From Ilumatobacter coccineus YM16-304 (GTDB lineage Bacteria > Actinomycetota > Acidimicrobiia > Acidimicrobiales > Ilumatobacteraceae): a DNA stretch of 64,000 nucleotides. Shown piece after piece: positions 1 to 8,487 of the stretch. Below the pieces are notes generated by a model, which was not told where the DNA came from, did no database searches, and saw nothing but the letters and a program-made list of their open reading frames with translations. The position numbers and the translations under genes were made by a program. Every line of letters starts with the position of its first letter. The stretch's first letter is position 1. Location: assembly GCF_000348785.1 (NCBI RefSeq), contig NC_020520.1, positions 3,658,001 through 3,722,000 of the forward strand, read 5' to 3'.

Positions 1-744
1 ATCGTCGTCGACCATGATCAGCGTGCCGTCACGCTCGACCACGGGGCGCGGCGCCGACAGGTACAACGGCACGATCGGAATCTGCTCGAGGTGGATGTAC
101 TGCCACACGTCGAGTTCGGTCCAGTTCGAGATCGGGAACACCCGCAGCGACTCGCCCGGGCTGCGGCGCCCGTTGTAGATCCGCCACAGTTCAGGGCGCT
201 GGCGCTTCGGATCCCACTGGTGCTGCGGCGAGCGGATCGAGAACACTCGCTCCTTGGCTCGCGACTTCTCCTCGTCGCGTCGAGCGCCGCCGAAGCAGAG
301 GTCGAACTTGTTGAGGTCGATGGCCTGCTTCAGCCCTTGGGTCTTCCACATGTCGGTGTGCACCGACGAGCCGTGGTCGAACGGGTTGATGCCCCGCTCG
401 ACGCACTCCGGGTTCTGGTGCACGACGAGGTCCATGCCGACCTCCGCCGCCGTGCGGTCGCGGAACTCGTACATGTCGCTGAACTTCCACGTCGTGTCGA
501 CGTGGACGAGCGGGAACGGAGGGATGCTCGGGAAGAACGCTTTGCGGGCGAGGTGCAACATCACCGAGCTGTCTTTGCCGATCGAGTAGAGCATCGCCGG
601 CCGGTTGGACTCCGACACGGCTTCACGCATGATCTGGATCGCCTCGGCCTCGAGCCGTTGCAGGTGCGTCAGGCGTGCAGCGGTGAGTCCTCCCGCTGCC
701 GTATCACCGGTCGCGGTACTCGTCTGGTTCGAGGATGCGCTCAT
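1..744 (-). CDS. cysD: Sulfate adenylyltransferase subunit 2 (CysD), 3' end outside window
   Basis: CysD is the small subunit of ATP sulfurylase; with the GTPase CysN it makes adenylyl sulfate (APS) from sulfate and ATP in the cytoplasm. The reading frame is open to the window edge, giving 248 residues of a family near 300, so the C-terminus is missing. The PP-loop motif SIGKDSS lies at residues 54-60, and the family patterns [24 protein letters not shown] and [12 protein letters not shown] follow. The ATG at 744 is the first start in frame with this homology; the nearby ATG at 751 is out of frame. A perfect inverted repeat sits 5 nt upstream of the start. CysQ-like and Rrf2 genes lie upstream on the same strand. 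Confidence 0.95.
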   Translation of the reverse strand, partial: MSASSNQTSTATGDTAAGGLTAARLTHLQRLEAEAIQIMREAVSESNRPAMLYSIGKDSSVMLHLARKAFFPSIPPFPLVHVDTTWKFSDMYEFRDRTAAEVGMDLVVHQNPECVERGINPFDHGSSVHTDMWKTQGLKQAIDLNKFDLCFGGARRDEEKSRAKERVFSIRSPQHQWDPKRQRPELWRIYNGRRSPGESLRVFPISNWTELDVWQYIHLEQIPIVPLYLSAPRPVVERDGTLIMVDDD

Positions 745-748
745 AGTT

Positions 749-779
749 CATATTGTCTACCGTTTCGGTAGACAATATG
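749..779. promoter_or_regulatory. Perfect 14-bp inverted repeat, likely operator of cysD
   Basis: CATATTGTCTACCG, a 3-nt TTT centre, then its exact reverse complement. It ends 5 nt before the cysD start codon. Its symmetry and length fit a dimeric winged-helix repressor, and the Rrf2 gene about 1.1 kb upstream on the same strand is the obvious candidate. The pairing of regulator and site is inference. Confidence 0.6.
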
Positions 780-784
780 CAATA

Positions 785-832
785 GCGACGTTCTGCAAGA
801 GCAACGTTCTGCAAGAGCGACGCTCTAGAAGA
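785..832. repeat. Three tandem 16-bp repeats between cysQ-like gene and cysD
   Basis: Three adjacent 16-bp units of the form GCGACGTTCTGCAAGA (the second has GCAACG, the third CGCTCTAGAAGA), followed by a partial fourth, GCGACGGA. They fill the gap between the stop of the CysQ-like gene and the inverted repeat before cysD. They may be promoter-proximal binding sites or a slippage product. Confidence 0.7.
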
Positions 833-867
833 GCGACGGATCGGCTGTCGACCGTTGTCTGGTTCGG

Positions 868-1875
868 TCAGAGGTCGAGGACGGCGCCGACCGCGTCGAG
901 CACCTGCTCGTGGAATCGGCCGTTCGTCGCCACCACGCCCCGGTTGGCCTGCAGCAACTTGCCGTGGGAGAAGTCGAGCGGCGCACCGGCCACGTCGGTG
1001 ACCACGCCCCCGGCGCACTCGACCACGAACTTGCCGGCTGCGTGGTCCCAGATCTTCTCGACGTAGTCGGCACGGGTCGGCAGCCGGAGGTAGATCGACG
1101 CGTCGCCACGAGCGACGGCGGCGTACTTGCATTGGCTGTCGATGCGATACGGCTCTGCGGTGATGCCCAACCGTTGGGCGATCGCGACCGAGTGCGTCTG
1201 GTCGGAGTGGCCCGACTCGACCGATTCGCAGAAGCGCGCCTCGCTGAGCACCGCCGCGGCGTCGACACGGATCGGTCGTCCCTCCGAAGCGCTGACGCCA
1301 TCACCCCCAGCAGCGTCGTCGAGGGGGTACATCACGGCGCCCTCCCCCGAGCCGACGAGCAGCGCTCCCCGGGTTCCGTCGGGGTTGGGCAGGTTCGGGC
1401 AGCCGAGCACGCCGAACACGACGCGGCCGCCCTCGATCAACGCCAGGGCGATGGCGTACTGGTCGCCACGAACGAATCCCTTGGTGCCGTCGATCGGATC
1501 GAGCGTCCAATACGTGCCGTCGCGCGGCGCGTCCGACGCTCCTCGCCCGACCGCTTCGATCACATCGGTCGCCGTGACGTTCGACGTCCCGACGCCCATG
1601 GCGACGAGCGACGCGACTCCGTCCAGCAGGTCGGGCCGATCGACCAGGTCGTCGGGCGTCTCCTCGCCGACCACCGCCACATCGCCGAGTTCCTCGGCCA
1701 ACGTGTTGCACACGATCGCCTGCGCAGCGAAGTCGGCGACGGTGACCGGGCTGTCGTCGCTCTTGGTCAGTGTGTTCCCGCTGACGAGACGGCCCTGCGC
1801 CCACCTCGTTGCGATGGCGGCTCGGCGCACGGCACGAACGGCTGCATCGACGGTGGCGGGGCTGATCGAGCTCAT
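868..1875 (-). CDS. 3'(2'),5'-bisphosphate nucleotidase, CysQ/Hal2 type
   Basis: Inositol-monophosphatase superfamily, 335 residues. The family removes the 3' phosphate from PAP (and PAPS), the by-product of sulfate assimilation and sulfation. Metal and active-site motifs are present: GEE near 70-72, DPIDGTKGF at 126-134 and WDHAAG at 276-281. Length and motif spacing resemble the eukaryote-like Hal2/SAL1 form more than the shorter E. coli CysQ. The start overlaps the stop of the upstream Rrf2 gene by 4 nt, so the two are co-transcribed. Together with cysD downstream this forms a sulfate-activation cluster. An inositol-phosphatase role is possible but less likely in this context. Confidence 0.88.
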   Translation of the reverse strand: MSSISPATVDAAVRAVRRAAIATRWAQGRLVSGNTLTKSDDSPVTVADFAAQAIVCNTLAEELGDVAVVGEETPDDLVDRPDLLDGVASLVAMGVGTSNVTATDVIEAVGRGASDAPRDGTYWTLDPIDGTKGFVRGDQYAIALALIEGGRVVFGVLGCPNLPNPDGTRGALLVGSGEGAVMYPLDDAAGGDGVSASEGRPIRVDAAAVLSEARFCESVESGHSDQTHSVAIAQRLGITAEPYRIDSQCKYAAVARGDASIYLRLPTRADYVEKIWDHAAGKFVVECAGGVVTDVAGAPLDFSHGKLLQANRGVVATNGRFHEQVLDAVGAVLDL

Positions 1876-2396
1876 GGGGTCCTCGTGGTGTGGGAGGGCA
1901 GGCCGCGCCCCTGGCTGGTTTCAGGTGCGTCGGATCCCGATGCGTACCGCGTGTCGTTGCCGTACTCGGCTGCGAGCGCGACCACCTCGTCGGGCAGTTC
2001 GCCGTTGACGAGGTCGGCCAGCGAGACGGTCTCGAGAACACGACGCAGGCTCGCTCGGATCGCCATCCACACGACCGGGAGCGATTCGGCCGGTGCTTCG
2101 TAGCTGAGCGAACGGAGACTCTCGTCGTGGATGTCGGCGAGCGGTCCGTCGATCGCGCGGAACACGTCGGCGAGCGAGATGTCGTCGGCGGGAAGCGACA
2201 GGCTAAACCCACCGTCGGGGCCACGCTTGGTCCGGACGAGCTCCGCCCGCTTGAGGTCACGGAGAATGTCGTGCAGGTACTTCGTCGACACACCCTGTCG
2301 CGAGCCGATCACCTCGGCGGTGAGGAGCACGCCGTCGGCCGCAGCGAGTTCGGCCATCGCCCTGACGGCGTTGTCGACACGTTCCGAGATCCTCAT
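1872..2396 (-). CDS. Rrf2-family transcriptional regulator without cysteines
   Basis: A 174-residue winged-helix protein. The N-terminal DNA-binding domain reads ISERVDNAVRAMAELA...VSTKYLHDILRDLKRAELV...GPDGGFSLSLPADDISLADVFRAIDGPL, the classic Rrf2 pattern. Many Rrf2 proteins (IscR, NsrR) ligate an Fe-S cluster through three cysteines; this one has no cysteine at all, so it cannot do that. It is more like CymR, which controls cysteine metabolism in Firmicutes by a protein partner or effector. As first gene of the leftward operon with the CysQ-like phosphatase and cysD, it probably controls sulfur assimilation. The C-terminal ~25 residues are low-complexity and not conserved in the family. 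Confidence 0.88.
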   Translation of the reverse strand: MRISERVDNAVRAMAELAAADGVLLTAEVIGSRQGVSTKYLHDILRDLKRAELVRTKRGPDGGFSLSLPADDISLADVFRAIDGPLADIHDESLRSLSYEAPAESLPVVWMAIRASLRRVLETVSLADLVNGELPDEVVALAAEYGNDTRYASGSDAPETSQGRGLPSHTTRTP

Positions 2397-2651
2397 CGCC
2401 GGCCGACGCTATCTGAGGTCGCTGTGCGCACTGTGCCGATGACCGAACCAACCGGTGAGCTTCCGTTGCACCGCGACACGGGTGCGGCGCAACGGAAGCT
2501 CCGGTTGCATCCACATCCGCCCGATGTGGACGAGATGAGTACACCACGGCGTTCGTCCGGAGTCGAAGAATCGGGCGGAGTCCGGACAACTTCGGACGGG
2601 AATTCGGCGAACAGATCGCCACAACTGCGAATGGCCGGCGTCCGGTCATCT
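2397..2651. other. Divergent intergenic region with three hairpins
   Basis: This gap lies between the leftward Rrf2 operon and the rightward STAND gene, so both promoters should be here. It contains a large inverted repeat with 13-bp perfect arms (GAGCTTCCGTTGC at 2457-2469 against 2489-2501) plus an inner GCACC/GGTGC pair. A second hairpin is CCACATC/GATGTGG (2511-2517/2523-2529), and a weaker one is GTCCG/CGGAC near 2580-2597. There is no T-tract, so these are not typical rho-independent terminators. No convincing -10/-35 pair was found. Confidence 0.55.
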
Positions 2652-5600
2652 ATGTTTCTGGCAGTGAGGGGGTCGAAAGAACAGTTCGCCGAACGCCTCA
2701 CCGGGCTCAAGAAGCACTCGTCGCTCAGCTACGCCCTCTTGGAACGCAAGCTCGGCCGTCCGGCGTCGACCATCAACGACTGGTGCAAAGGCAAGCACCT
2801 GCCGTACCAGCGCGACAACGACGACTTCGAGCGCCTCCTCGAACTCTTCGAGGTCGAGCGCTCCGATCGCGCCGAGTGGATGCGTTGGCTCAACGACCTG
2901 CGCTCCGGCGCCGACCGGCACGACTCGCCGGAGAATCCCTATCGCGGCCTCGCTGCCTACACGGCCGACGACGCGTCGCTGTACTTCGGGCGTCAGCAGC
3001 TCGTCGATCTCCTCACCGAGCGGATCGAGACGTCGCGCTCGACCGAACCTCCGACGCCGACGATCGTGCTCGGCCCGTCCGGGTCCGGGAAGACCTCGCT
3101 GATCCAAGCGGGTCTGATTCCCCGAGCGACCGACGACGGTTCGAAGGTCGTCTGCATCCACCCATACGACGGGTTGGACCCGATCGACGACATCCTGGCC
3201 ACACCCGAATCTCACCGACGCCGACAGCCGATCGTCGTGTTCGTCGACCAGTTCGAGGAGGTCTTCGCTCCGACCGGACGGGTGCCGACCAACCCGGCCA
3301 CCCAACGCACAGCTGTCGACGCACCCGACGTCGGAACGTATCTCGACGCGATCGAACGACTGGCGCGGCGCACCGACGTCCAGTTGGTCGTGGCTGCCCG
3401 AGCCGACTTCTTCCAGGAGATCGCGTCGGTGCCGGCGTTGGCGGTCGGTGTGACGGCCGGACCCGTGGTCGTGGGACCTCCCGATGTCTCGGCGATCACC
3501 GAGTGCATCTACGGACCGGCCGAGCGAGCCGGGCTGATCATCGAGCCTCGCCTGCACGCGGAGATCATGCGCGAGTTCACCCGGCCCGGAGCGCTCGACC
3601 GTTCGGCAACACTCCCCCTGTTGTCGCATGTGCTCTGGATGCTCGCCGAGTCACGCGACGGCGACACGCTCACCTTCGAGCGCTACGCCGAACTCGGCGG
3701 GCTCAACCACGCAATGGGCAAGAGCGCCGATGCCGCGTACGAACGACTCGTCCCCCACGTCGACGCTCAGGTCATTCGCGACCTCTTCATCGAGCTCGTC
3801 CAGATGAACGGTGACGGTCGCCCGACGAGACGACACCTCACCCTCGACCGGGCCCAGTCGATCGACTCGCACGAGCGCAGCATGGTGATCGCCGAGTTCG
3901 CCCGTCGACGCCTGCTCACCGTCGATGCCGACATCGTGTGCATCACACACGAGTCGCTCGTTCAAGCGTGGCCGCGCCTACGCGTCTGGATCGACGACGC
4001 CCGCGTCGACCTGATCGCGGCCCAGCGAATCCGCCACGCCACCGAACAGTGGGTCGAGACGGGCCGCCCTCGCGACGGCCTCCTGCGTGGCTCGTTGCTC
4101 GACGACGCCATCCACGCGATCGGCTCACCGACCACCCACGGCCAACTCAGTCCGCTCCACCGAGCGTTCGTCGAAGCCAGCCGGGGAGCGAGAGCGGAGG
4201 ACGAGGCGGCCGAGGCGGCGCTGCTCTCGCGACAACTGGCGATGCAGTCGACGTTGCTGACCTCGTCTGAGCCGTCGATCGCTGCCCAGGTCGCGATCGC
4301 CGCGTACCGCACCTCCGCGACCTCGGAGGCGACGGCCGTGCTCCTGGCCACCGCCGAGTCGCTGCCCGGCCCGCGCTCCATCTTCGATCCCGGTTCGTTC
4401 CACACGTTCGTCGGCGCCGATGGCCGCATCGTGGTCGCGAACAACCCGGTGGGCGGTGTCACGGTCACCGATCCTCGCGGCGGTCGACGCCTCGTGCGCG
4501 AGGCGAGCGCCGACGAGATCGGTGCGGCTGCGCTGGTCGACGACACCGTGCTCGTCGTCTCGTCCGCCGGCGTCGAAGCGATCGACCTCGCGAGCGGAGC
4601 CTCGCGAGCGTTGACGCACGACCCGGGCGGCGGCGCGCTCGCGGTCACGACCTCGGCCAGCGGCGAGGCCGTGGTCGCGTTCGCCGATCGCATCGTCGCG
4701 CTCGACCTCGACTCGGGAGTCGAACGACTGCTCGTCGGTGAGGTCGACGACAAGACGCTGACCATCTCCGCTGCATCGGGTCTCGTCGCCACCGGATCAC
4801 ATTCGGGCCGCGTCCGGGTCGATGACCTCGACTCGGCGCCGTCTTCGGCACCGAGCAGAGATCGCACCTGGTGCCCGAGCGAGACACCCTGCGGGGCACT
4901 GCTCTTGATCCCCGAACTGCACTCGCTCATCGCCGGCTTCTACGACGGCCACGTGGTGCGTCTCCCGCTCGACCCGACCGCTCCGGCAGACTCGCAACGG
5001 CTCACCGAGGTCCCCTGCGCGTCGTGGATCAACGGGCTCGCCATCTCGCCCGAGGGGGCACTGCTGGCGTCGGCCAGTTCGGATGGCACCGTACGGTTCT
5101 GGTCGACCGAGACGTGGAGCGAGATCCCCGCTCCGCTCCGACATCCCGCCGTCGTCACCGACGTGGTGATCACCGCAGACACCGTGATCACCGCCGGCGA
5201 GGACGGCATCGTTCGAACCTGGAGGCGCCCCGACGACGCCGGCGCGCTCGATCGCCCGCCTGCGAGCATCTGGTCGCTCACGCTCGACGAGTCGGGCAGG
5301 TACGCCCTCAGCGGATCGCGAGATCACACTCGACTGTGGGCCCTCGACGACGATCATCGCCCCGTCGCGGTGGTGCGTGAACTCACGTCGAACGGCTCCG
5401 ACGGTCCGGGGTTGCTGTCGGGGACCACGTTGCTGTCCACCGACGCGAGCGTCGGATACATCGGCGGACGCCGGGGCCAGATGTTCGTCGCCGAGACCAG
5501 TGGAGACGTCCTGCCCGACCTCGAGCGGCTCGAGAGCAACATGTACGAACTGGTGGAGGCGATCACACACTCGCCTGACGGGCTGACGCTCGCCGCCGTC

Positions 5601-6299
5601 GACCGGGCGGGCATCGTCGACGTCTGGCGGCGAACCGACCTCGCCGATCGCTTTCGCCTGGTCGCCTCGCAGCGGATCGAACCGCCCGGCCTCGGTCTCG
5701 CGCTGTCGACCGCCGGACAGCTGTGCGCCGTGTCGGAGTCCGGCCGGGCGACCCTCTGGCAGATCGATGAGGATCAGCTGAGTAGCCCGGTGTCGTGGTC
5801 GACGGGGAGCAGCTTTGCACTCTGTGTCGAGGCTCATCCGTCGAAACCGTGGTTCGTCGTCGGGAACGCCGACCGCACCGCGTCGATCTGGTCGACAGCG
5901 GACCTCACCGGCTCCGGCGTGCAGGAGATCGCTCGGGTCTCGGGCCCGACCGGGCACGTGATGAGCGTCGCGTTCAGTCGATCGGGGACACGCCTCGCCG
6001 CCGGATCCACCGACGGCAACGTCTGGCTCTGGGATCTCTCGTCGCCGACCCATCCGGTCGAGATCGCCGCGATCCCGTCGGGCGAAGCGGGTGTCTACGC
6101 CGTGGCGTTGTCGGCCGACGATCGCCACGTCCTCGGCGCCGGGCCACACGAGCGGATCAACCGCTGGGTGCTCGACCCCGACGAGGCGATCGCACGCATT
6201 CTCGACCGGTGCGGTGACACGCTCACCCCGGCCGAATGGTCACGGCTCATTCCCGAACGCATCCCGTTTCGAGACCTTCGGTCGACCGACGACGAGTGA
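2652..6299 (+). CDS. HTH - nSTAND1 NTPase - WD40 repeat protein
   Basis: A 1215-residue signalling-type STAND protein. Residues ~5-60 form a helix-turn-helix-like domain (LSYALLERKLGRPASTINDWCKG). An nSTAND1 NTPase follows, with Walker A GPSGSGKTS near 141-149 and Walker B VVFVDQFEE near 196-204, then helical regulatory segments. The C-terminal half is a WD40 propeller with at least nine recognisable repeats, for example SASSDGTVRFWS, SGSRDHTRLWAL and AGSTDGNVWLWDL, ending in the usual LTPAEWSRLIP tail. The ATG at 2652 was chosen; GTG 2664 is equally plausible, and the frame is open much further upstream but that part is antisense to the Rrf2 gene. Such proteins are thought to act as ligand-triggered oligomeric switches, and some relatives are antiviral. 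No effector domain other than the HTH is visible. Confidence 0.85.
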   Translation: MFLAVRGSKEQFAERLTGLKKHSSLSYALLERKLGRPASTINDWCKGKHLPYQRDNDDFERLLELFEVERSDRAEWMRWLNDLRSGADRHDSPENPYRGLAAYTADDASLYFGRQQLVDLLTERIETSRSTEPPTPTIVLGPSGSGKTSLIQAGLIPRATDDGSKVVCIHPYDGLDPIDDILATPESHRRRQPIVVFVDQFEEVFAPTGRVPTNPATQRTAVDAPDVGTYLDAIERLARRTDVQLVVAARADFFQEIASVPALAVGVTAGPVVVGPPDVSAITECIYGPAERAGLIIEPRLHAEIMREFTRPGALDRSATLPLLSHVLWMLAESRDGDTLTFERYAELGGLNHAMGKSADAAYERLVPHVDAQVIRDLFIELVQMNGDGRPTRRHLTLDRAQSIDSHERSMVIAEFARRRLLTVDADIVCITHESLVQAWPRLRVWIDDARVDLIAAQRIRHATEQWVETGRPRDGLLRGSLLDDAIHAIGSPTTHGQLSPLHRAFVEASRGARAEDEAAEAALLSRQLAMQSTLLTSSEPSIAAQVAIAAYRTSATSEATAVLLATAESLPGPRSIFDPGSFHTFVGADGRIVVANNPVGGVTVTDPRGGRRLVREASADEIGAAALVDDTVLVVSSAGVEAIDLASGASRALTHDPGGGALAVTTSASGEAVVAFADRIVALDLDSGVERLLVGEVDDKTLTISAASGLVATGSHSGRVRVDDLDSAPSSAPSRDRTWCPSETPCGALLLIPELHSLIAGFYDGHVVRLPLDPTAPADSQRLTEVPCASWINGLAISPEGALLASASSDGTVRFWSTETWSEIPAPLRHPAVVTDVVITADTVITAGEDGIVRTWRRPDDAGALDRPPASIWSLTLDESGRYALSGSRDHTRLWALDDDHRPVAVVRELTSNGSDGPGLLSGTTLLSTDASVGYIGGRRGQMFVAETSGDVLPDLERLESNMYELVEAITHSPDGLTLAAVDRAGIVDVWRRTDLADRFRLVASQRIEPPGLGLALSTAGQLCAVSESGRATLWQIDEDQLSSPVSWSTGSSFALCVEAHPSKPWFVVGNADRTASIWSTADLTGSGVQEIARVSGPTGHVMSVAFSRSGTRLAAGSTDGNVWLWDLSSPTHPVEIAAIPSGEAGVYAVALSADDRHVLGAGPHERINRWVLDPDEAIARILDRCGDTLTPAEWSRLIPERIPFRDLRSTDDE

Positions 6300-6336
6300 C
6301 GTCCGGTCGGTCGAAGCGGCGCCCCACGCTCGACGG

Positions 6337-6960
6337 TCAGGGCGTCATCAGGGCGACCGGGAGGCCGAGACCGACGTCGTCGCGCACCGTCGCGATGCGG
6401 CGGCCCGGCTGCACGGCGTCTTTCGGTTCGCTGATCAGGTCGGTTCCGATCCGTTCGCACGCGGCATCGAGATCCTCGACGTTGACGACCACACCCCAGA
6501 AGCGGGCCGGACCGTCGGGGACCTCGGGTCGTTCGACGATCTCGACGATCAGCCCACCGCGACCGATGCGGTGGAATCCCTGCTTCATGGTGCCCACCTC
6601 GCGCACCCGCTTCAGCTCACAGTCGGTCGCGTTGGCGATCGCCGTCGACGTTCGCTCGAGGTCGTTGGTCATCACCACCACGTGATCGAGACCGCTCGCG
6701 CCGAGGTCGTGCTGGGCGAACGTCGGACCCATCGGCTCGACCACCCTGGTGTCGAGACCGTCGATCACCGTTCCGTCGAGCCCGGTGTCGACGCCGCTCA
6801 GCGCCCATCCACGAATACCTGTCCGTTCGGGCGCCGTCTCGATGATGCGCAGCGACGTGCCGTGCAGCGGGATCAACCCGTCGTCGGCGACGACCAGGCC
6901 GATCGACCGCCATGCTTCGGCATCACCGGAGATCGTCAGCCATTCCACGAGCGCCGTCAT
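6337..6960 (-). CDS. VOC-family (glyoxalase/bleomycin-resistance fold) protein
   Basis: A 207-residue protein of the vicinal oxygen chelate fold, with LDHVVVMTNDLERTSTAI starting the main beta-alpha-beta-beta-beta module. The second half resembles FWGVVVNVEDLDAACERIG...GRRIATVRDDVGLGLPVALM, the end of a VOC domain. The first ~100 residues look like a less regular paired module. The ATG at 6960 (MTALVEWLT) was preferred to the 22-residue longer form because homology-like sequence starts there. The substrate cannot be inferred. It converges with the STAND gene, leaving a 37-nt gap. Confidence 0.75.
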   Translation of the reverse strand: MTALVEWLTISGDAEAWRSIGLVVADDGLIPLHGTSLRIIETAPERTGIRGWALSGVDTGLDGTVIDGLDTRVVEPMGPTFAQHDLGASGLDHVVVMTNDLERTSTAIANATDCELKRVREVGTMKQGFHRIGRGGLIVEIVERPEVPDGPARFWGVVVNVEDLDAACERIGTDLISEPKDAVQPGRRIATVRDDVGLGLPVALMTP

Positions 6961-7114
6961 GATCCGATCATCGCAGACCCGATTGACCGATGCCCAGACG
7001 CGACGAAGCGCCCGGTCCTCGACCACCTCCGACGGGGAGAGATCGGTTCGCGAGCGCTTGGACGATGAGTTCGGTTACGAGGTCGAACGCGTCGAGACCG
7101 GCGGTTGCCGAGTC

Positions 7115-7198
7115 TCAGCGACCCATGTTGGGACGCTTGCCGTGGTTCGCCTTGGAACGGCGGAGACGTGCTTTGCGCTTCTTGGTCTTCTTCGACAT
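7115..7198 (-). CDS. Large ribosomal subunit protein bL37 (27 residues)
   Basis: A very short, very basic protein, MSKKTKKRKARLRRSKANHG followed by KRPNMGR. The C-terminal signature SKANHGKRPN matches the actinobacterial mini ribosomal protein bL37, first seen in mycobacterial 50S structures, where it lies buried in 23S rRNA. It is easily missed because of its size. It sits alone between the VOC gene and the serine hydrolase, on the minus strand. Codon use (AAG/CGC for K/R) is native. The identification rests on remembered family sequence; a search would settle it. Confidence 0.82.
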   Translation of the reverse strand: MSKKTKKRKARLRRSKANHGKRPNMGR

Positions 7199-7308
7199 AA
7201 GGGGCTTGATCCTATGACCGCTTCAGGCCTCCCCCAACCGTGACGTTCGACAGAGCGCGCGTTGCTCCGCTGTCCGGCGGCGGGTTGCCGGACGCGTACG
7301 GTGTCGCC

Positions 7309-8469
7309 ATGACCGAGATTCATGGAACCGTTGCCCCCGGATTCGAAGCGGTGCGCGACGCGTTCGCTGCCAACTGGGAGACCGGTGGCGAAGTCGGAGC
7401 CTCCGTGTCCGCCACCGTCGGCGGCGAGACCGTCGTCGACCTGTGGGGCGGCACGGCCACGTACGACGACGGCGAACGCGACTGGGAGCGCGACACGATC
7501 GTCAACGTGTGGTCGACCACCAAGACCATGTCGTTCCTCTGCTGTCTGCTGCTCGCCGACCGGGGCGAACTCGACCTGTACGCACCGGTCGCCGACTACT
7601 GGCCCGAGTTCGCGGCCGGCGGCAAGGAGCACGTCGCCACGCGTCACATCATGGGCCACACGGCCGGGTTGTCGGGCTGGGACGAGCCACTCGAGGTCGC
7701 CGATCTGCTCGATCACGACAAGCTGGTCACGCTCCACGCCGCCCAAGCGCCGTGGTGGGAGCCCGGGTCGGGTTCGGGCTATCACGCGATCAGCCAGGGA
7801 TATCTCCTCGGCGAGATCGTGAAGCGCATCGACGGACGGTCGCTCGGGCAGTTCTTCGCCGACGAGATCGCCGGACCGCTCGACGCCGACTTCCACATCG
7901 GCACGCCGCCCGAAGCGGACGAGCGCATCGCCCACGTCATCCCACCGGCGTTCGGGCTCGGTCAGGACCCGTCCGTGGAAATGCCCGACGAGACCAGCAT
8001 CGCCTGGCGCACGCTGTCCAACCCGATGATGGACGCGAGCTACTCGTCGACGATCGACTGGCGACGAGCCGAAGTGCCGGCCGCCGGCGGGCACGGCAAC
8101 GCTCGATCGGTCGCTGCGATCCACACCCTCACCGCGAACGGTGGCATGGCCAACGGCAAGCAGATCATCTCGCCAGAAGGACTCGAACGCATCTTCGACG
8201 TGCAGGCCGAAGGCTTCGACAAGGTGCTGCTCGGCACCGAACTCAAGCTCGGGATGGGCTTCGGCCTGCCCAGCCCCATGCTGCCGCTCCCGCCCGAGAG
8301 CAAGGTCTGCTTCTGGGGAGGTTGGGGTGGCTCGCTGGCGATCATCGACATGGATCAGAAGATGAGCTTCAGCTACGTGATGAACCGCATGGAGGCGTCG
8401 CTCACCGGCGACGCCCGCGGTGCCGGTGTGCTCATGGCGATGTACGGCGCGTTGTTCGCCGGCGGCTGA
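7309..8469 (+). CDS. Serine hydrolase, beta-lactamase/EstB-like esterase family
   Basis: A 386-residue protein of the class C beta-lactamase/penicillin-binding fold. The catalytic SxxK is STTK at 69-72, the second motif is YHA at 158-160 (in the YxN position) and the third is GGWGGS near 345, typical of the EstB/LACTB-like esterases rather than true beta-lactamases. No signal peptide is visible from the ATG at 7309, so it is probably cytoplasmic. Likely activity is ester or lactone hydrolysis; the substrate is unknown. The frame extends 69 nt upstream but without hydrolase-like residues. Confidence 0.85.
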   Translation: MTEIHGTVAPGFEAVRDAFAANWETGGEVGASVSATVGGETVVDLWGGTATYDDGERDWERDTIVNVWSTTKTMSFLCCLLLADRGELDLYAPVADYWPEFAAGGKEHVATRHIMGHTAGLSGWDEPLEVADLLDHDKLVTLHAAQAPWWEPGSGSGYHAISQGYLLGEIVKRIDGRSLGQFFADEIAGPLDADFHIGTPPEADERIAHVIPPAFGLGQDPSVEMPDETSIAWRTLSNPMMDASYSSTIDWRRAEVPAAGGHGNARSVAAIHTLTANGGMANGKQIISPEGLERIFDVQAEGFDKVLLGTELKLGMGFGLPSPMLPLPPESKVCFWGGWGGSLAIIDMDQKMSFSYVMNRMEASLTGDARGAGVLMAMYGALFAGG

Positions 8470-8487
8470 CCGTCGCTTGGTAGGGCG

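Noticed and set aside
2457-2501. Rho-independent terminator
   Set aside because: The stem is strong but no T-run follows on either strand, and it lies between two gene starts.
1890-2651. N-terminal extension of the STAND protein by about 250 codons
   Set aside because: The extension is antisense to the Rrf2 gene and then runs through hairpins; domain homology begins near 2652.
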